A stretch of DNA of 64,000 nt from Nitrococcus mobilis Nb-231 (GCF_000153205.1 NZ_CH672427.1:2451-66450); one strand, 5' to 3'; counted from the stretch's first letter, positions 21,327 to 34,513 are shown. Notes: generated by a model not told the origin, from the letters alone. Program-made: numbers and translations.

Positions 21327-21962
21327 GTGCGTATCCACCGAGTTATTCTGCCATTACTTCTCATGTTGCCGTGGGAACCCGGCGCTGCAATAGACGCCAT
21401 ACAGGCGTTGCAGCAATACTACGATTCCGTGCACACCCTGACCGGCCGTTTCGTTCAGGAAACCCGTGCTGAAGACGGTAGCCGGATTGATGCCTCCTCC
21501 GGTGCGTTTGCCCTGGCCCGGCCGAACCGTTTCGATTGGCTCTATGAGAAGCCCTATCGGCAGCGAATCGTCGCCGATGGCAAACGGTTGTGGGTCTATG
21601 ACGTGGAGCTGCGGCAGGCCACCGCCCGATCACTCGACGAGGTTCTGGGTGTGGGGCCGGCATTGCTGCTCAGCGGCCGTTTCTCGGACCTGCAGCGGAG
21701 TTTCGAACTGAAGGATCTCGGCGCCGGCTGGATTCGCTTGCGGCCCAAGACCGGTCAGTGGGATTTTCAGCGGCTGCGGCTACATATGGCGCAAGGCGTG
21801 CCGGACGTCATCGAGCTCGACAACGGGCTTGACCAGAAAACGCGGTTAGGGCTGCGTGATTTGCAACGCAATCCGCGACTTGACCCGCAGCGTTTTCAGT
21901 TCACCCCGCCGGAAGGAGTGGACGTTCTTGGCCTAGGCCTCAAGGCCGCAACGCCGCGATGA
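21327..21962 (+). CDS. lolA: Outer-membrane lipoprotein carrier protein LolA, 211 aa
   Basis: Periplasmic chaperone that carries lipoproteins from LolCDE to LolB. It has a signal peptide (about residues 1-21, ending near PGAA), then SVHTLTGRFVQET, GAFALARPNRFDWLYEKPYRQRIVADGKRLWVYD and the C-terminal FQFTPPEGVDVLG. The start codon is GTG, supported by TGGAGG six bases upstream. It overlaps rarA by four bases (ATGA), so the two are translationally coupled. Confidence 0.93.
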   Translation: MRIHRVILPLLLMLPWEPGAAIDAIQALQQYYDSVHTLTGRFVQETRAEDGSRIDASSGAFALARPNRFDWLYEKPYRQRIVADGKRLWVYDVELRQATARSLDEVLGVGPALLLSGRFSDLQRSFELKDLGAGWIRLRPKTGQWDFQRLRLHMAQGVPDVIELDNGLDQKTRLGLRDLQRNPRLDPQRFQFTPPEGVDVLGLGLKAATPR

Positions 21963-23266
21963 TTGATTGGACACGACCGCTGGCGGATCGCATGCGCCCG
22001 CGGCTACTAACGGAGTTCGTGGGGCAATCGCACTTGCTGGATGCAGGCAAACCCTTGCGTGAGGTCATCGAGGCGGGGCGGCCGCATTCCATGGTGTTCT
22101 GGGGGCCACCCGGAACCGGTAAGACCACTCTGGCACGGCTTATCGCCGAGGCCACCGAGGCCGAGTTCCTGGCTCTGTCGGCGGTTATGGCGGGAGTCAA
22201 GGAGATCCGTCAGGCGAGCGCTACTGGGCAAGCGAATCGGGCGCGCGGGCGCCAGACGATCCTGTTCGTGGACGAGGTCCATCGCTTCAATAAAGCTCAG
22301 CAGGATGCTTTCCTACCCTTCATCGAGGACGGCACGGTCGTTTTTATCGGTGCCACCACCGAAAACCCGTCCTTCGAGCTCAACAATGCGCTGCTCTCAC
22401 GGCTGCGCACCTACGTGCTGCGGCCGCTGGGTGAGGCGGCGCTGGCCCGGATCATCGACTGTGCGCTAGAGGACAGTGAGCGCGGCCTTGGCACCAAGCA
22501 GCTTGCGCTCAGCGAGCAAGCCCGATCGCTGCTGATCCAAGCGGCGGACGGCGATGCGCGGAGCGCGCTCAGCCTGCTCGAAGTGGCGGCGGATCTAAGC
22601 GCCGCGGAGGCACGGATCGACATCGATTTGATTCGTGCGGCGGCCGCTGGCGGCCGCGCGCGCTTCGACAAGCGCGGCGAGGCGTTCTATGATGAAATTT
22701 CCGCTTTGCACAAAGCCGTTCGAGGCTCGGCACCCGATGCGGCGCTGTATTGGTTGTGCCGTATGCTAGCCGGGGGATGCGATCCGCTCTATCTTGCCCG
22801 CCGGCTGTTGCGGATGGCCTCCGAGGATATCGGCAATGCCGATCCGCGGGGGCTGCAAGTCGCATTGAACGCCTGGCAGGCTCAGGAACGACTGGGTAGC
22901 CCGGAGGGGGAGCTGGCGATTGCCCAGGCCGTGGTCTATCTCGCCAGCGTGCCCAAGAGTGATGCGGTTTATCGCGCCTATCGGCTCGCCGCGGAAGATG
23001 TCCGTAGTCACGGAAGTTTGGAGGTGCCGTTGGCGTTGCGCAATGCGCCGACGCGGCTGCTGCGGGAACTCGGTTATGGGCGCGGCTACCGTTATGCGCA
23101 TGATGAGCCGGAGGGCTATGCGGCAGGGGCCGAATATTTTCCTGCGGAGCTAATCGGCACGCGCTACTATCATCCCGCCGACCGTGGGCTGGAGCGCCAG
23201 ATTGGTGAGCGCCTGCGCCGGCTGCGCGAACTCGATCGTGCGACCCGTGCGAAGGAAGACGACTGA
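21959..23266 (+). CDS. rarA: Replication-associated recombination protein RarA (MgsA), 435 aa
   Basis: Clamp-loader-like AAA+ ATPase acting at stalled replication forks. Walker [12 protein letters not shown], Walker [19 protein letters not shown] and the sensor/SRC-type segment [17 protein letters not shown] are present, followed by the MgsA C-terminal domain with [15 protein letters not shown] and [18 protein letters not shown]. Length is typical. Its position between lolA and serS is the conserved gammaproteobacterial order. Confidence 0.95.
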   Translation: MIDWTRPLADRMRPRLLTEFVGQSHLLDAGKPLREVIEAGRPHSMVFWGPPGTGKTTLARLIAEATEAEFLALSAVMAGVKEIRQASATGQANRARGRQTILFVDEVHRFNKAQQDAFLPFIEDGTVVFIGATTENPSFELNNALLSRLRTYVLRPLGEAALARIIDCALEDSERGLGTKQLALSEQARSLLIQAADGDARSALSLLEVAADLSAAEARIDIDLIRAAAAGGRARFDKRGEAFYDEISALHKAVRGSAPDAALYWLCRMLAGGCDPLYLARRLLRMASEDIGNADPRGLQVALNAWQAQERLGSPEGELAIAQAVVYLASVPKSDAVYRAYRLAAEDVRSHGSLEVPLALRNAPTRLLRELGYGRGYRYAHDEPEGYAAGAEYFPAELIGTRYYHPADRGLERQIGERLRRLRELDRATRAKEDD

Positions 23267-23321
23267 CCACGGCCAATTCATGACAAGCTAATCAGCCTAC
23301 TCGAGTACTCACTGCAGGTGA

Positions 23322-24656
<1,335 letters not shown>

Positions 24657-24700
24657 TCGAGTCCGAGCGGCCGCTTGAGGGCCGTGCTTGCGCCAAGTCG

Positions 24701-25708
<1,008 letters not shown>

Positions 25709-25967
25709 CTATAAATGAAAAAATATCCTTTTTGTAAATAGAGCGGTACTCACTGTAGTTTTGTTTGATGGAGTATTTTTACCATGAGTTATCGAAGTAT
25801 GCGCCAAGCTCGACCGATAATCTTGGCCGGAGGAGGCACGGCAGAGCCCTTGGATGAGACAGGATCTGGTTGCTCGATTGGCCGCTGGTATGGCGGAAGA
25901 GTGCCAAGGGCTACGTGGCTTAATCACGCGCCGCTCGGCGACGAGCGGGCAGTAGGGAGCCGATAGA

Positions 25968-26738
25968 GTGATCGGGGAGGTCTATTTGATCGGCGGCGGA
26001 CCCGGCGATCCGGATCTGCTTACGTTGCGGGCGCTGCGGCTGCTACGTCGCGCCGATGTCGTCCTCTATGATCGGTTGGTAGCCCCCGCCATCGTCAAGA
26101 TGGCGCGGATCGACGCCGAACGGATCTATGTGGGCAAGTGCCGTGATCAACACCCTGTTCCCCAGGAGGAGATCAGTGCCATATTGGTGCGGCTTGCTCG
26201 GCAGGGCAAGCGCGTCGCCCGCCTGAAGGGTGGGGATCCTTTCATTTTTGGCCGCGGAGGCGAGGAAGTCGACTCGCTGGTGGCCGAGGGTATCCCGTTC
26301 CAGGTCGTTCCGGGTATCACGGCCGCCAATGGCTGCGCTGCCTATGCCGGCATCCCCCTGACCCATCGAGACTATGCACAATCCTGCGTGTTTGTAACCG
26401 GTCATCACAAGGCCAACGGCGAGTTAGCCGTGGATTTCGAGGCTCTCGTGCGGCCGGGGCAGACCGTGGTGTTGTATATGGGCTTAACCGGATTGGCGCA
26501 GCTTGCGGCGGGGTTGATTGGACATGGCATGCGTGCGGATATGCCGGCCGCTTTGATACAGCAAGGCACGACGGCTCGGCAGCGCGTGCTGATCGCACCC
26601 CTCTGCGAGCTGCCCCAGCAGGCCGTGGAGCAGGCGATACAGCCGCCGACGTTGATAATCGTCGGCGAGGTGGTGCGATTGCGTGAGCGTCTCGCTTGGT
26701 TCAAATCAGCCGCTGAAGCCGATAAAACGCCTGACTGA
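25968..26738 (+). CDS. cobA: Uroporphyrinogen-III C-methyltransferase, 256 aa
   Basis: Transfers two methyls from SAM to uroporphyrinogen III to make precorrin-2, en route to siroheme (or cobalamin). Motifs are [59 protein letters not shown] and ALIQQGTT. It is a stand-alone SUMT of about 256 aa, not a CysG fusion. The start is GTG at 25968 with AGGGAG upstream. Position next to cysB points to siroheme for sulfite reduction. The 290 bases upstream are AT-rich near cysB and probably hold both promoters. Confidence 0.93.
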   Translation: MIGEVYLIGGGPGDPDLLTLRALRLLRRADVVLYDRLVAPAIVKMARIDAERIYVGKCRDQHPVPQEEISAILVRLARQGKRVARLKGGDPFIFGRGGEEVDSLVAEGIPFQVVPGITAANGCAAYAGIPLTHRDYAQSCVFVTGHHKANGELAVDFEALVRPGQTVVLYMGLTGLAQLAAGLIGHGMRADMPAALIQQGTTARQRVLIAPLCELPQQAVEQAIQPPTLIIVGEVVRLRERLAWFKSAAEADKTPD

Positions 26739-26812
26739 GGGCGTACCCTTATTCGACCGTCTTTGGCGGCGTTCTACCGGAACCTTGTATAACGGGGGAT
26801 GGGCCGAGTTCG

Positions 26813-26841
26813 GAGGAGCCCCAAGTCCGGCGGGGCTCCTC
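26813..26841. terminator. Bidirectional terminator between cobA and the yccA-like gene
   Basis: Perfect ten-base inverted repeat GAGGAGCCCC / GGGGCTCCTC with a nine-base loop, between two convergent genes. Strong hairpin with little T-run. Confidence 0.7.
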
Positions 26842-26863
26842 AGTTCGCGCCGCTTAGTGTAGC

Positions 26864-27550
26864 TCAGCGCTCTCCGGCAAATGCGGCCAGCAAATGCAGT
26901 AGGCTGGTGAAAAGATTGAATACAGCCACATAGAGTCCGACGGTGGCCATGATGTAGTTGCTTTCACCGCCATGGACCATCTCGCTGGTCTGATAGAGTA
27001 TGAAGCCGGCCATCAGTACGATGGCCGCTGCGCTCACCGCCAAGGCCAGGCCGGAAATATGGAAGACAATGGCACCAATGCTGGCAAGGAACACGACAAT
27101 GATTCCCGCCAGCACGAAGCCGCGTATGAAGCTGAAGTCCTTGCGGGTGGTGAGCGCGTAGCCGGACAGGGTAAGGAAGATCGCACCGGCGCCGCCCAAA
27201 GCCATCATCACCAACTCGGCGCCATTGGCGAGCGTGCTGATGTAGAAGTTCAGCATCGGGCCGAGGGTGTAACCCATGAACCCCGTGAGCGCGAATACGG
27301 ATAGTATTCCCCAGGCGCTATTACGCAGGGCGTTGGTGAGGAAGAGCAACCCGAAATAACCTCCCAATACCATCAACCAGTGCAACGGCGGGGCATTAGT
27401 TGCCATTGCGATACCGGCCGTGGCGGCGCTGAACAGCAGCGTCAGCGACAATAGGGCGTAGGTATTGCGGATGACGCGATTGGCCCCGAGCACTCCTTCG
27501 AGATGGGTTGTAGCCTTCCCAAGCGCAATGTCACGCGCACGATCTACCAT
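26864..27550 (-). CDS. yccA: Bax inhibitor-1/YccA family membrane protein, 228 aa
   Basis: Seven-helix inner-membrane protein of the BI-1 family; E. coli YccA modulates FtsH proteolysis. Seen here are RNTYALLSLTLLFSAATAG, GFMGYTLGPMLNFY, LTTRKDFSFIRGF and the C-terminal MVHGGESNYIMATVGLYVAVFNLF, close to E. coli YccA in order and length. The start at 27550 (MVDRARDIALG) is preferred because GGAGG lies upstream at about 11 bases; an ATG six codons earlier and a longer upstream frame are less supported. It converges on cobA. Confidence 0.88.
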   Translation of the reverse strand: MVDRARDIALGKATTHLEGVLGANRVIRNTYALLSLTLLFSAATAGIAMATNAPPLHWLMVLGGYFGLLFLTNALRNSAWGILSVFALTGFMGYTLGPMLNFYISTLANGAELVMMALGGAGAIFLTLSGYALTTRKDFSFIRGFVLAGIIVVFLASIGAIVFHISGLALAVSAAAIVLMAGFILYQTSEMVHGGESNYIMATVGLYVAVFNLFTSLLHLLAAFAGER

Positions 27551-27748
27551 AGTGTTGATGACCTCCATGAAAGGGATATTTGAAATCTGCCATTTTTCAG
27601 GCGCCACTGTCCAGCCCCGCTGCCAGGCTGATGCCGTAGGTCTCAGGTAACGTATGGAGCGTGCTTGCGTACCCTGTGCGACCGCATGGTGTAATAGTAG
27701 GCTACCATACAAGCAAGCCGTCGGCGCCCCGAAACAGGATGGTGAAGT

Positions 27749-28672
27749 ATGCCTGTGACATTCGATGGCAAGCTGGTCGTCGGGATCTCCTCACGGGCCC
27801 TGTTCGATATGAGCGAGGGCCATAGGATATTCGAGACCGAGGGCATCGATGCTTACTGCCGCTATCAAATCGAGCATGAGGAGAAGCTGCTCGAGCCAGG
27901 AGTGGCCTATGAGCTGGTCCGCAAGCTCCTGGCGCTGAACCGCGACACCGAGTGCACCCGAGTCGAGGTGATCCTGTTGTCGCGCAACAGCGCCGATACG
28001 GGGCTGCGCGTTTTCAATTCCATCGAGCACTATGGCCTGGGGATTACGCGGGCCGCTTTCACCAATGGAGCAAGCCCGTGGCGCTACGTCCCGGCGTTTT
28101 GCGCTCATTTATTTCTATCCGCCGATCCGAGCGACGTTGTGGCGGCACTCGATCGAGGCTATCCGGCCGCCACGATCCTGCCGCGTCTGACCGACGCTAT
28201 GGTCTCCACCCAGGCTGATATTGACGAGCAGCTACGAATCGCATTCGATGGTGATGCCGTGCTGTTCGGGGACGTGGCGGAGCGGGTTTTTCGTCAAGGC
28301 GGGCTGGAGGAGTTCTCGAGCAGCGAGCAGCAACATGCTCGGGAGCCGCTACCGGGGGGGCCGTTCAAAAGTTTCCTCGCCGCGCTGCACAGTCTGCAGT
28401 CCGAATATTCGGCGCAAGCCTGCCCGATTCGTACTGCGCTAGTAACCGCGCGCGGCGCACCGGCTCATGAGCGGGTGATTCGGACATTGCGCAGCTGGGA
28501 GATTCGAATCGACGAGGCGTTGTTTCTCGGCGGGCTGTCCAAAGGGGAGTTCCTGCAAGCCTTCGGTGCCGATATATTCTTCGATGATCAGCACGGACAC
28601 TGCGAGTCCACTCGGCGCCATGTCGCTACCGGGCATGTACCGCATGGAATCGCCAACGAGGCGTCGGGTTGA
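27749..28672 (+). CDS. Cytosolic 5'-nucleotidase (PF06189 type), 307 aa
   Basis: HAD-related nucleotidase that dephosphorylates nucleoside monophosphates, similar to eukaryotic cytosolic 5'-nucleotidase 1. Recognisable features are VVGISSRALFDMSEGHRIF near the start, [51 protein letters not shown], and late FDGDAVLFGD and IFFDDQHGHCES. There is no signal peptide, so it is cytoplasmic. It is divergent from the yccA-like gene. Substrate preference cannot be read from sequence. Confidence 0.82.
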   Translation: MPVTFDGKLVVGISSRALFDMSEGHRIFETEGIDAYCRYQIEHEEKLLEPGVAYELVRKLLALNRDTECTRVEVILLSRNSADTGLRVFNSIEHYGLGITRAAFTNGASPWRYVPAFCAHLFLSADPSDVVAALDRGYPAATILPRLTDAMVSTQADIDEQLRIAFDGDAVLFGDVAERVFRQGGLEEFSSSEQQHAREPLPGGPFKSFLAALHSLQSEYSAQACPIRTALVTARGAPAHERVIRTLRSWEIRIDEALFLGGLSKGEFLQAFGADIFFDDQHGHCESTRRHVATGHVPHGIANEASG

Positions 28673-28806
28673 GCCGGCCGGTATCAGTCTTGCAGGAATC
28701 CAGAAAAACGTTTAGCTTGTCGAGCGCTTTTGGTTCGGTTCCACAGTCGAATCATATGATGCTCGATACTTCTTCAAAAACCATTGGATCACGCGTTGGG
28801 CCTCTC

Positions 28807-29382
28807 ATGCGGGTTGCCGTACTTGCTGATACCCACGGTTTCCTCGATCCCCGAATTCGGGATCACGTGAGCCAGTGTAATGTCGCGATTCATGCCGGCG
28901 ATATCGGGGGCGCCGACGTGCTGCTCGCAATGCAGCCTCGGGAAAAGGTCGTCGCGATCCGCGGCAATAACGATATCCCGGAGAAATGGCCTGCAGCCGA
29001 GCATCAGCTGCTCGCAACCCTGCCGCGCGAGGCGAGCGTCGAGCTGCCGGGCGGGCTGCTGATCGTCGTGCATGGGGATGAACCCGAGACCCTGCAACAA
29101 CGACACAGCCGTTATCGGCGATGCTACGCGCATGCCTGCGCGGTGGTGTATGGTCATAGTCACCGCCTGCTTACCGATTTCGAGGAACGACCCTGGATTC
29201 TAAACCCCGGGGCGGCTGGGCGTACCCGCACTCATGGCGGACCGTCCTGTTTGTTCATCGAGTGCGAACCGCAGGGCTGGCGGGTTGAAACATTGCGCTT
29301 AGAGCCGCGCAAATATCCTTCGATTCGCGGTGTCTCCCGCCGCGCCACGAATGCACCGCCGACGTCCAGGGAGAGGAACTGA
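28807..29382 (+). CDS. YfcE/MJ0936-type metallophosphoesterase, 191 aa
   Basis: Calcineurin-like phosphodiesterase. Metal-ligand motifs are in order: LADTHG (D-x-H), AGDIGG (GD), RGNND (GN(H/D)), VVHGDE (H) and YGHSHR (GHxH). The ATG at 28807 starts MRVAVLADTHG, the usual beginning; the frame is open 46 codons upstream but without homology. The C-terminal 25 residues are a basic, low-complexity tail. It lies 134 bases after the nucleotidase and 17 before hrpA, so may share an RNA with both. Confidence 0.85.
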   Translation: MRVAVLADTHGFLDPRIRDHVSQCNVAIHAGDIGGADVLLAMQPREKVVAIRGNNDIPEKWPAAEHQLLATLPREASVELPGGLLIVVHGDEPETLQQRHSRYRRCYAHACAVVYGHSHRLLTDFEERPWILNPGAAGRTRTHGGPSCLFIECEPQGWRVETLRLEPRKYPSIRGVSRRATNAPPTSRERN

Positions 29383-29399
29383 CGGATTCACGCGACCAT

Positions 29400-32300
29400 A
29401 TGGCTTGCTTAACCGAGAAAGCACGCCCCTTCCAAGAGCTCAAGACGCAGCTCACCCGTCTGCCCCGGGCCTGGGTTCCTACTTTTCGCCGTCGTCTTTA
29501 CGGCTTGGAGCGCCGCCAACGGCAAGGCCGCCCGTTCGAGCAAGGGCTGAACCGGCTCAAGCACGATCTCGCCAACGTACAGCAGCGTTACGAACAGCGC
29601 CAATCCCAGGTGCTGCAACCTGCTTTCAGCGCCGCCCTGCCCATCATGGACCAACGCGCGGAAATCGCGCGTGCACTCAGTGCGCATCAGGTCATTGTCG
29701 TCTGCGGTGACACCGGATCGGGTAAGAGCACTCAACTGCCGCAAATCGCGCTCGCATCGGGCTTTGGGGTCGAGGGTATGATCGCGCATACCCAGCCACG
29801 ACGAATCGCCGCGCGCAGCCTGGCAACCCGGATCGCCGAGGAGCTCAACACTGAAGTCGGCGCTGGGGTCGGGTACAAGGTGCGTTTCAGCGACCGGGTG
29901 AGATTTTCCACCCGCCTCAAGCTCGTCACCGACGGCATGCTGCTTGCCGAGACCCAAGGCGATCCGGATCTGGCCCATTACGACACCATCATCATCGACG
30001 AGGCGCACGAGCGCAGCCTCAATATCGATTATCTGCTCGGCTATCTGAAGCGGCTCTTGCCACGCCGTCCTGAACTGAAGGTCATCATTACCTCGGCGAC
30101 CATTGATCCGCAACGTTTCTCGCGCTATTTCAACGGGGCTCCGATCATTCAAATCGCCGGACGCAGCTATCCAGTCGAAATCCGGTATCGCCCGTTGGTG
30201 AGTGAGGATGAGGATGAACGCGACCGCAGCCTGCCAGAGGCTATTTTGGAAGCGCTCGACGAGCTCGCCGCGGAGACAGCAGGGGATGTGCTGGTGTTCC
30301 TGCCGAGCGAGCGGGATATTCGGGAGACCGCGGAGAATCTGCGCAAGCATCATCCCCCCCGCACCGAGGTTCTGCCGCTTTTCGGTCGGCTCTCGGCCAC
30401 CGAACAGTTGCGCGTGTTCGCGCCTCATGACCGGCGGCGGATCGTACTTGCCACCAACGTTGCGGAGACTTCTCTGACCGTGCCGGGTATCCGTCATGTT
30501 GTGGACAGCGGGCTTGCCCGGATCAGCCGTTACAGTTACCGCACCAAGGTGCAGCGGTTGCCGATCGAGCCGATCTCCCGGGCCAGTGCCGATCAGCGGG
30601 CGGGACGCTGTGGGCGTGAGGCCCCAGGCGTATGTATTCGGCTGTATGCGGAGGCGGATTACCAGGTTCGCGCGGAGTTTACGGAACCGGAGATCTTGCG
30701 GACCAACCTGGCCTCGGTCATTTTACAGATGAAATACCTGAAACTGGGAGAGATCGAGCGCTTCGATTTCATCGACCCACCGGATTCGCGCGCCATCCGT
30801 GACGGGCTAAAGTTGCTCTATGAGCTTGGTGCCGTGGCCGCGGACAATACGCTCACCGGGCTGGGGCGGCGTCTCGCTGCACTGCCGGTAGACCCGCGAA
30901 TTGCACGCATGCTGGTAGCCGGCGAGACGGAGCGCGCGCTCAACGAAGTATTGGTGATCGCGGCGGCGCTGAGTATCCCGGATCCGAGGCAACGGCCCAT
31001 GAATGCACCGCAGGCAGCCGATGCGGCGCAGGCGCGCTGGCGCGATCAGCGCTCCGATTTTCTGGCCCTGGTCAAACTATGGAACGATGCTCAGGAGCAG
31101 ACGCGGGAGCTTTCACAGCGCAAACTGCGCCTGTGGTGTGCCGAGCATTTTCTCTCTTACGTGCGCTTGCGTGAGTGGCGGGATATCCATCATCAGCTGC
31201 GTGAGCTCGTCATGGGCATAGGCTGGCGCGAGAATGCGCAGCAGGCCGATACTGCGGCCGTACACCGCGCGCTGCTTACTGGGTTGCTGGGTAACATCGC
31301 CTGGCGTACCGACGAGCAACACTATACCGGGGCGCGTGGTTTAAAGCTGCTGATTTTCCCCGGCTCTGGCATCGCCAAGCGCCGCCCGCGCTGGATCGTG
31401 GCGGCGGAGCTGGTGGAGACGAGTCGAATATTCGCCCGCACGGTAGGCGAGATACGACCCGAGTGGGTGGAGCCACTGGCGGCGCATCTGGTCCAACGGC
31501 GCTATTTCGAGCCGTTTTGGGAAGAAAAAAAAGGCCGGGTGGCGGGCTACGAGAGTGTGACGCTGTACGGTCTGCCTTTGGTCGCACGCCGCAAGATCGA
31601 CTATACCCGTGTAGATCCTGCGGCGGCCCGAGCATTGTTCATCCGTGAGGGACTGGTCTATGGCCGACTGCGCACGCAGGGCCGCTTTCTAGCGCATAAT
31701 CGCCAGCTCATTGCCGAGATCGAGGCGTTAGAGGCAAAATCGCGCCGCCGTGATGTGCTCGTGGACGAGGACGTATTAGCAGCTTTCTATGCCGAGCGCT
31801 TGCCCGCCGATTTGGCCGATGGCGCGAGCTTCGAGCGCTGGATCCGTCGGCCCGAGCACGATCAGGCTTTGTTCATGACGCCACAGCTGCTGATGGAGCG
31901 CGAGGCGGTTGAGATCACCGCCGACGCTTATCCGGAGCATCTGAGCGTTGGCGGTATGCGCCTGCCACTGCGCTACCATTTCGACCTGAATCAGGCGGCG
32001 GACGGGGTCACCGTGATCGTTCCGTTGGCCGCGCTCAACCAACTTGCCCTAGAGCGGTTCGAATGGTTGGTTCCCGGACTGCTACAGGAGAAAGTGGTAG
32101 CGCTGATTCGGTCGCTGCCCAAGCGCCTGCGGCGCAACTTTGTCCCTGTGCCGGAGTTCGCAGCGGCCATCTTGGCAGCGGCCCCTCAGGGCACGGGTTC
32201 TCTTATTCAGGTGGTTCGGGATGAGCTTAAGCGTATGACGGGCGTGCTTATTCCGTTTGATGCCTGGGAGAACGTCGAGCTGGCAGCGCACCTGCAGATG

Positions 32301-33284
32301 AATTTTCGTGTGGTGGATACGCACGGGCGGACGGTCGGTGAGGGGCGCGATCTCGCTGCCCTGCAACGCGAACTCGGCACCTGCGCTCGTGTGCAGGCCG
32401 GCGACGCCCGGCACCGCTGGGGGCGGCGTGGGTTGCAGCGCTGGGATTTCGATACGCTGGACGAGCATGTGGAGTTCAACGACGCCGGAATTACACTGCG
32501 TGGCTATCCGGCGGTGGTTGATGAGGGCGAGAGTGTAGCCTTGCACTTGCTGGACTCACCCGAGCAGGCTGCGCGCACGAGTCTCGGCGGGATACGCAAG
32601 TTATTCATGCTGCAACTGCCCGATCAGGCCAAATATCTGCGCCGCAAGCTACCCGGAATCGATCGGTTGTGCTTGCTCTATAGCGTGCTCGGCTCCTGTG
32701 AGGCTTTCAAACAGGATTTTCTGGCCGCCACCTATCAGCGCGTGTTCATGCCTGATGGAACCCTGCCACGGACCCGCGAGGCTTTTCAGGCGCGGTTGCA
32801 AGCGGGTCGGGAAGAGCTGATTCCAACCGCGACTCGGCTGGCCCAGACGCTGCTTCAAGTCTTGGAGCATTATCAGGAGGCGCGTCAGCGGTTCAAAGCC
32901 CCGCTGCCGCCGGCGCAGCTGGAATCCTATCGCGATATGCGTGAGCAGCTCGATGCCATGGTTTATGCGGGCTTCGTGCAAGACACTCCGTCCGAGTGGC
33001 TGGGTGAGCTGCCTCGCTATATGCGGGCACTGGTACGTCGTCTGGAGCAGTTGCGGCGGGACCCAGGAAAAGATCGGCGCGGGCTGCAGGCGATTCGTCC
33101 CCTCTGGGAGCAATACCGGCGCCGGCGTGAACAGCATGCGCGCCAGGGCACCGAAGATCTGCAGCTCGAGCACTACCGCTGGCTGCTGGAGGAATACCGA
33201 GTGTCGTTGTTTGCCCAGGAGTTGGGCACGCGTGAGAAGGTCTCGGAGAAGCGGCTGCGTACGGCGTGGCAGCGTGTGCGCTGA
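29400..33284 (+). CDS. hrpA: ATP-dependent RNA helicase HrpA, 1294 aa
   Basis: DEAH-box helicase implicated in mRNA processing and rescue of stalled ribosomes. Motif I is GDTGSGKST, motif II DEAH (IIDEAHERSLNIDYLLGYL), motif III SAT, motif V ATNVAETSLTVPGI and motif VI QRAGRCGR. Downstream lie the helicase-associated, OB-fold and large DUF3418 regions seen only in HrpA. Length fits (about 1300). The start is close to the phosphoesterase stop, suggesting co-transcription. Confidence 0.95.
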   Translation: MACLTEKARPFQELKTQLTRLPRAWVPTFRRRLYGLERRQRQGRPFEQGLNRLKHDLANVQQRYEQRQSQVLQPAFSAALPIMDQRAEIARALSAHQVIVVCGDTGSGKSTQLPQIALASGFGVEGMIAHTQPRRIAARSLATRIAEELNTEVGAGVGYKVRFSDRVRFSTRLKLVTDGMLLAETQGDPDLAHYDTIIIDEAHERSLNIDYLLGYLKRLLPRRPELKVIITSATIDPQRFSRYFNGAPIIQIAGRSYPVEIRYRPLVSEDEDERDRSLPEAILEALDELAAETAGDVLVFLPSERDIRETAENLRKHHPPRTEVLPLFGRLSATEQLRVFAPHDRRRIVLATNVAETSLTVPGIRHVVDSGLARISRYSYRTKVQRLPIEPISRASADQRAGRCGREAPGVCIRLYAEADYQVRAEFTEPEILRTNLASVILQMKYLKLGEIERFDFIDPPDSRAIRDGLKLLYELGAVAADNTLTGLGRRLAALPVDPRIARMLVAGETERALNEVLVIAAALSIPDPRQRPMNAPQAADAAQARWRDQRSDFLALVKLWNDAQEQTRELSQRKLRLWCAEHFLSYVRLREWRDIHHQLRELVMGIGWRENAQQADTAAVHRALLTGLLGNIAWRTDEQHYTGARGLKLLIFPGSGIAKRRPRWIVAAELVETSRIFARTVGEIRPEWVEPLAAHLVQRRYFEPFWEEKKGRVAGYESVTLYGLPLVARRKIDYTRVDPAAARALFIREGLVYGRLRTQGRFLAHNRQLIAEIEALEAKSRRRDVLVDEDVLAAFYAERLPADLADGASFERWIRRPEHDQALFMTPQLLMEREAVEITADAYPEHLSVGGMRLPLRYHFDLNQAADGVTVIVPLAALNQLALERFEWLVPGLLQEKVVALIRSLPKRLRRNFVPVPEFAAAILAAAPQGTGSLIQVVRDELKRMTGVLIPFDAWENVELAAHLQMNFRVVDTHGRTVGEGRDLAALQRELGTCARVQAGDARHRWGRRGLQRWDFDTLDEHVEFNDAGITLRGYPAVVDEGESVALHLLDSPEQAARTSLGGIRKLFMLQLPDQAKYLRRKLPGIDRLCLLYSVLGSCEAFKQDFLAATYQRVFMPDGTLPRTREAFQARLQAGREELIPTATRLAQTLLQVLEHYQEARQRFKAPLPPAQLESYRDMREQLDAMVYAGFVQDTPSEWLGELPRYMRALVRRLEQLRRDPGKDRRGLQAIRPLWEQYRRRREQHARQGTEDLQLEHYRWLLEEYRVSLFAQELGTREKVSEKRLRTAWQRVR

Positions 33285-33390
33285 GACTTGAGTGCGTCCG
33301 AGCCCCATGGTCTCGGATTTTCACACGGATTTCGCCACCGCGAACTGGTATCATGCGTCTTCAGCAGCCCATCGAGGCAACAAGGCGGCC

Positions 33391-34489
33391 ATGCTTGAGT
33401 TCAGCGCATTGACTGCAACCCTTAACGACCTCCAGGGCCGTATCGAGTCCCTGAGGGGGTATCTTTGACTACGAGGCGTGCCAGCACCGTCTCGAGGAGG
33501 TCTCTCGCGAGTTGGAGCAACCGGATGTTTGGAACGATCCGGAACGTGCCCATGAGCTCAATCGCGAGCGGGTGCGCTTGCAGACCCTGGTATCGAGCCT
33601 GGAGCGTCTGACCCGCGGGCTTGCCGATACCGCCGAATTGTTGGAACTCGCGCGCACGGAAAACGACGAAGCGACGCTCGCCGAACTCGACGCGGACGTT
33701 ACGGGGTATCAAAGCGAAATCGAGGCGCTCGAATTCCGCCGGATGTTCTCCGGCGAGATGGACGAGCGCAATGCATTCCTTGACATTCAAGCCGGCTCCG
33801 GTGGCACAGAGGCTCAGGACTGGGCCAATATGCTACTGCGGATGTACCTGCGTTGGGTTGAGCAAAAGCGCTTTACGGCGGAAATCATCGAGTTCTCCGA
33901 AGGCGAGGTCGCCGGGATCAAGAGCGCGACGCTGCGCATCGAGGGCGATTATGCATTCGGTTGGTTGCGCACCGAGACGGGGGTTCATCGGCTGGTGCGA
34001 AAATCCCCCTTCGATTCGGGTAACCGCCGCCATACTTCCTTTGCTGCGGTCTTTGTCTCGCCGGAGCTTGATGACGCCGTGGAAGTCGAGATTAATCCGG
34101 CCGATCTACGCATCGATGTCTATCGGGCGAGCGGCGCTGGTGGGCAGCATGTCAACCGCACGGAATCGGCGGTGCGCATCACCCACATGCCAACCGGTAT
34201 CGTTACGCAGTGCCAGAATGATCGCTCGCAGCACAAAAACAAAGCGACTGCCATGAAGCAGTTGCGGGCCAAGCTCTACGAGTTGGAGATGCATAAACGC
34301 CGCGAACAGGCCGATCAGGTGGAGGAATCCAAAGCCGATATCGGTTGGGGCAGCCAAATCCGCTCTTATGTCCTGGATCAGTCACGCATCAAGGACCTGA
34401 GAACCGGTGTCGAGATCGGACACACTCAGGCCGTGCTCAACGGTGCCTTGGATCCATTTATCGAAGCGAGCCTCAAGGCCGGCTTATAA
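33391..34489 (+). CDS. prfB: Peptide chain release factor RF2 with programmed +1 frameshift, 365 aa
   Basis: Releases nascent chains at UGA and UAA. Reading starts at ATG 33391 ([15 protein letters not shown]) and meets TGA at 33466-33468 as codon 26; a +1 shift at CTT gives GAC and the rest of the protein to 34489. The site AGGGGGTATCTTTGAC is identical to the E. coli autoregulatory site, including the internal Shine-Dalgarno-like AGGGGG. 25 plus 340 residues gives 365, the usual length. The stop-recognition SPF is in [10 protein letters not shown] and the catalytic GGQ in SGAGGQHVN. It is followed by lysS after 24 bases. Confidence 0.97.
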
Positions 34490-34513
34490 CCCGCCCAAGA
34501 TCGGAGCGCACCG

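Noticed and set aside
25784-25966. 60-codon frame between cysB and cobA
   Set aside because: No homology recognised and it occupies the expected promoter region of the divergent pair.
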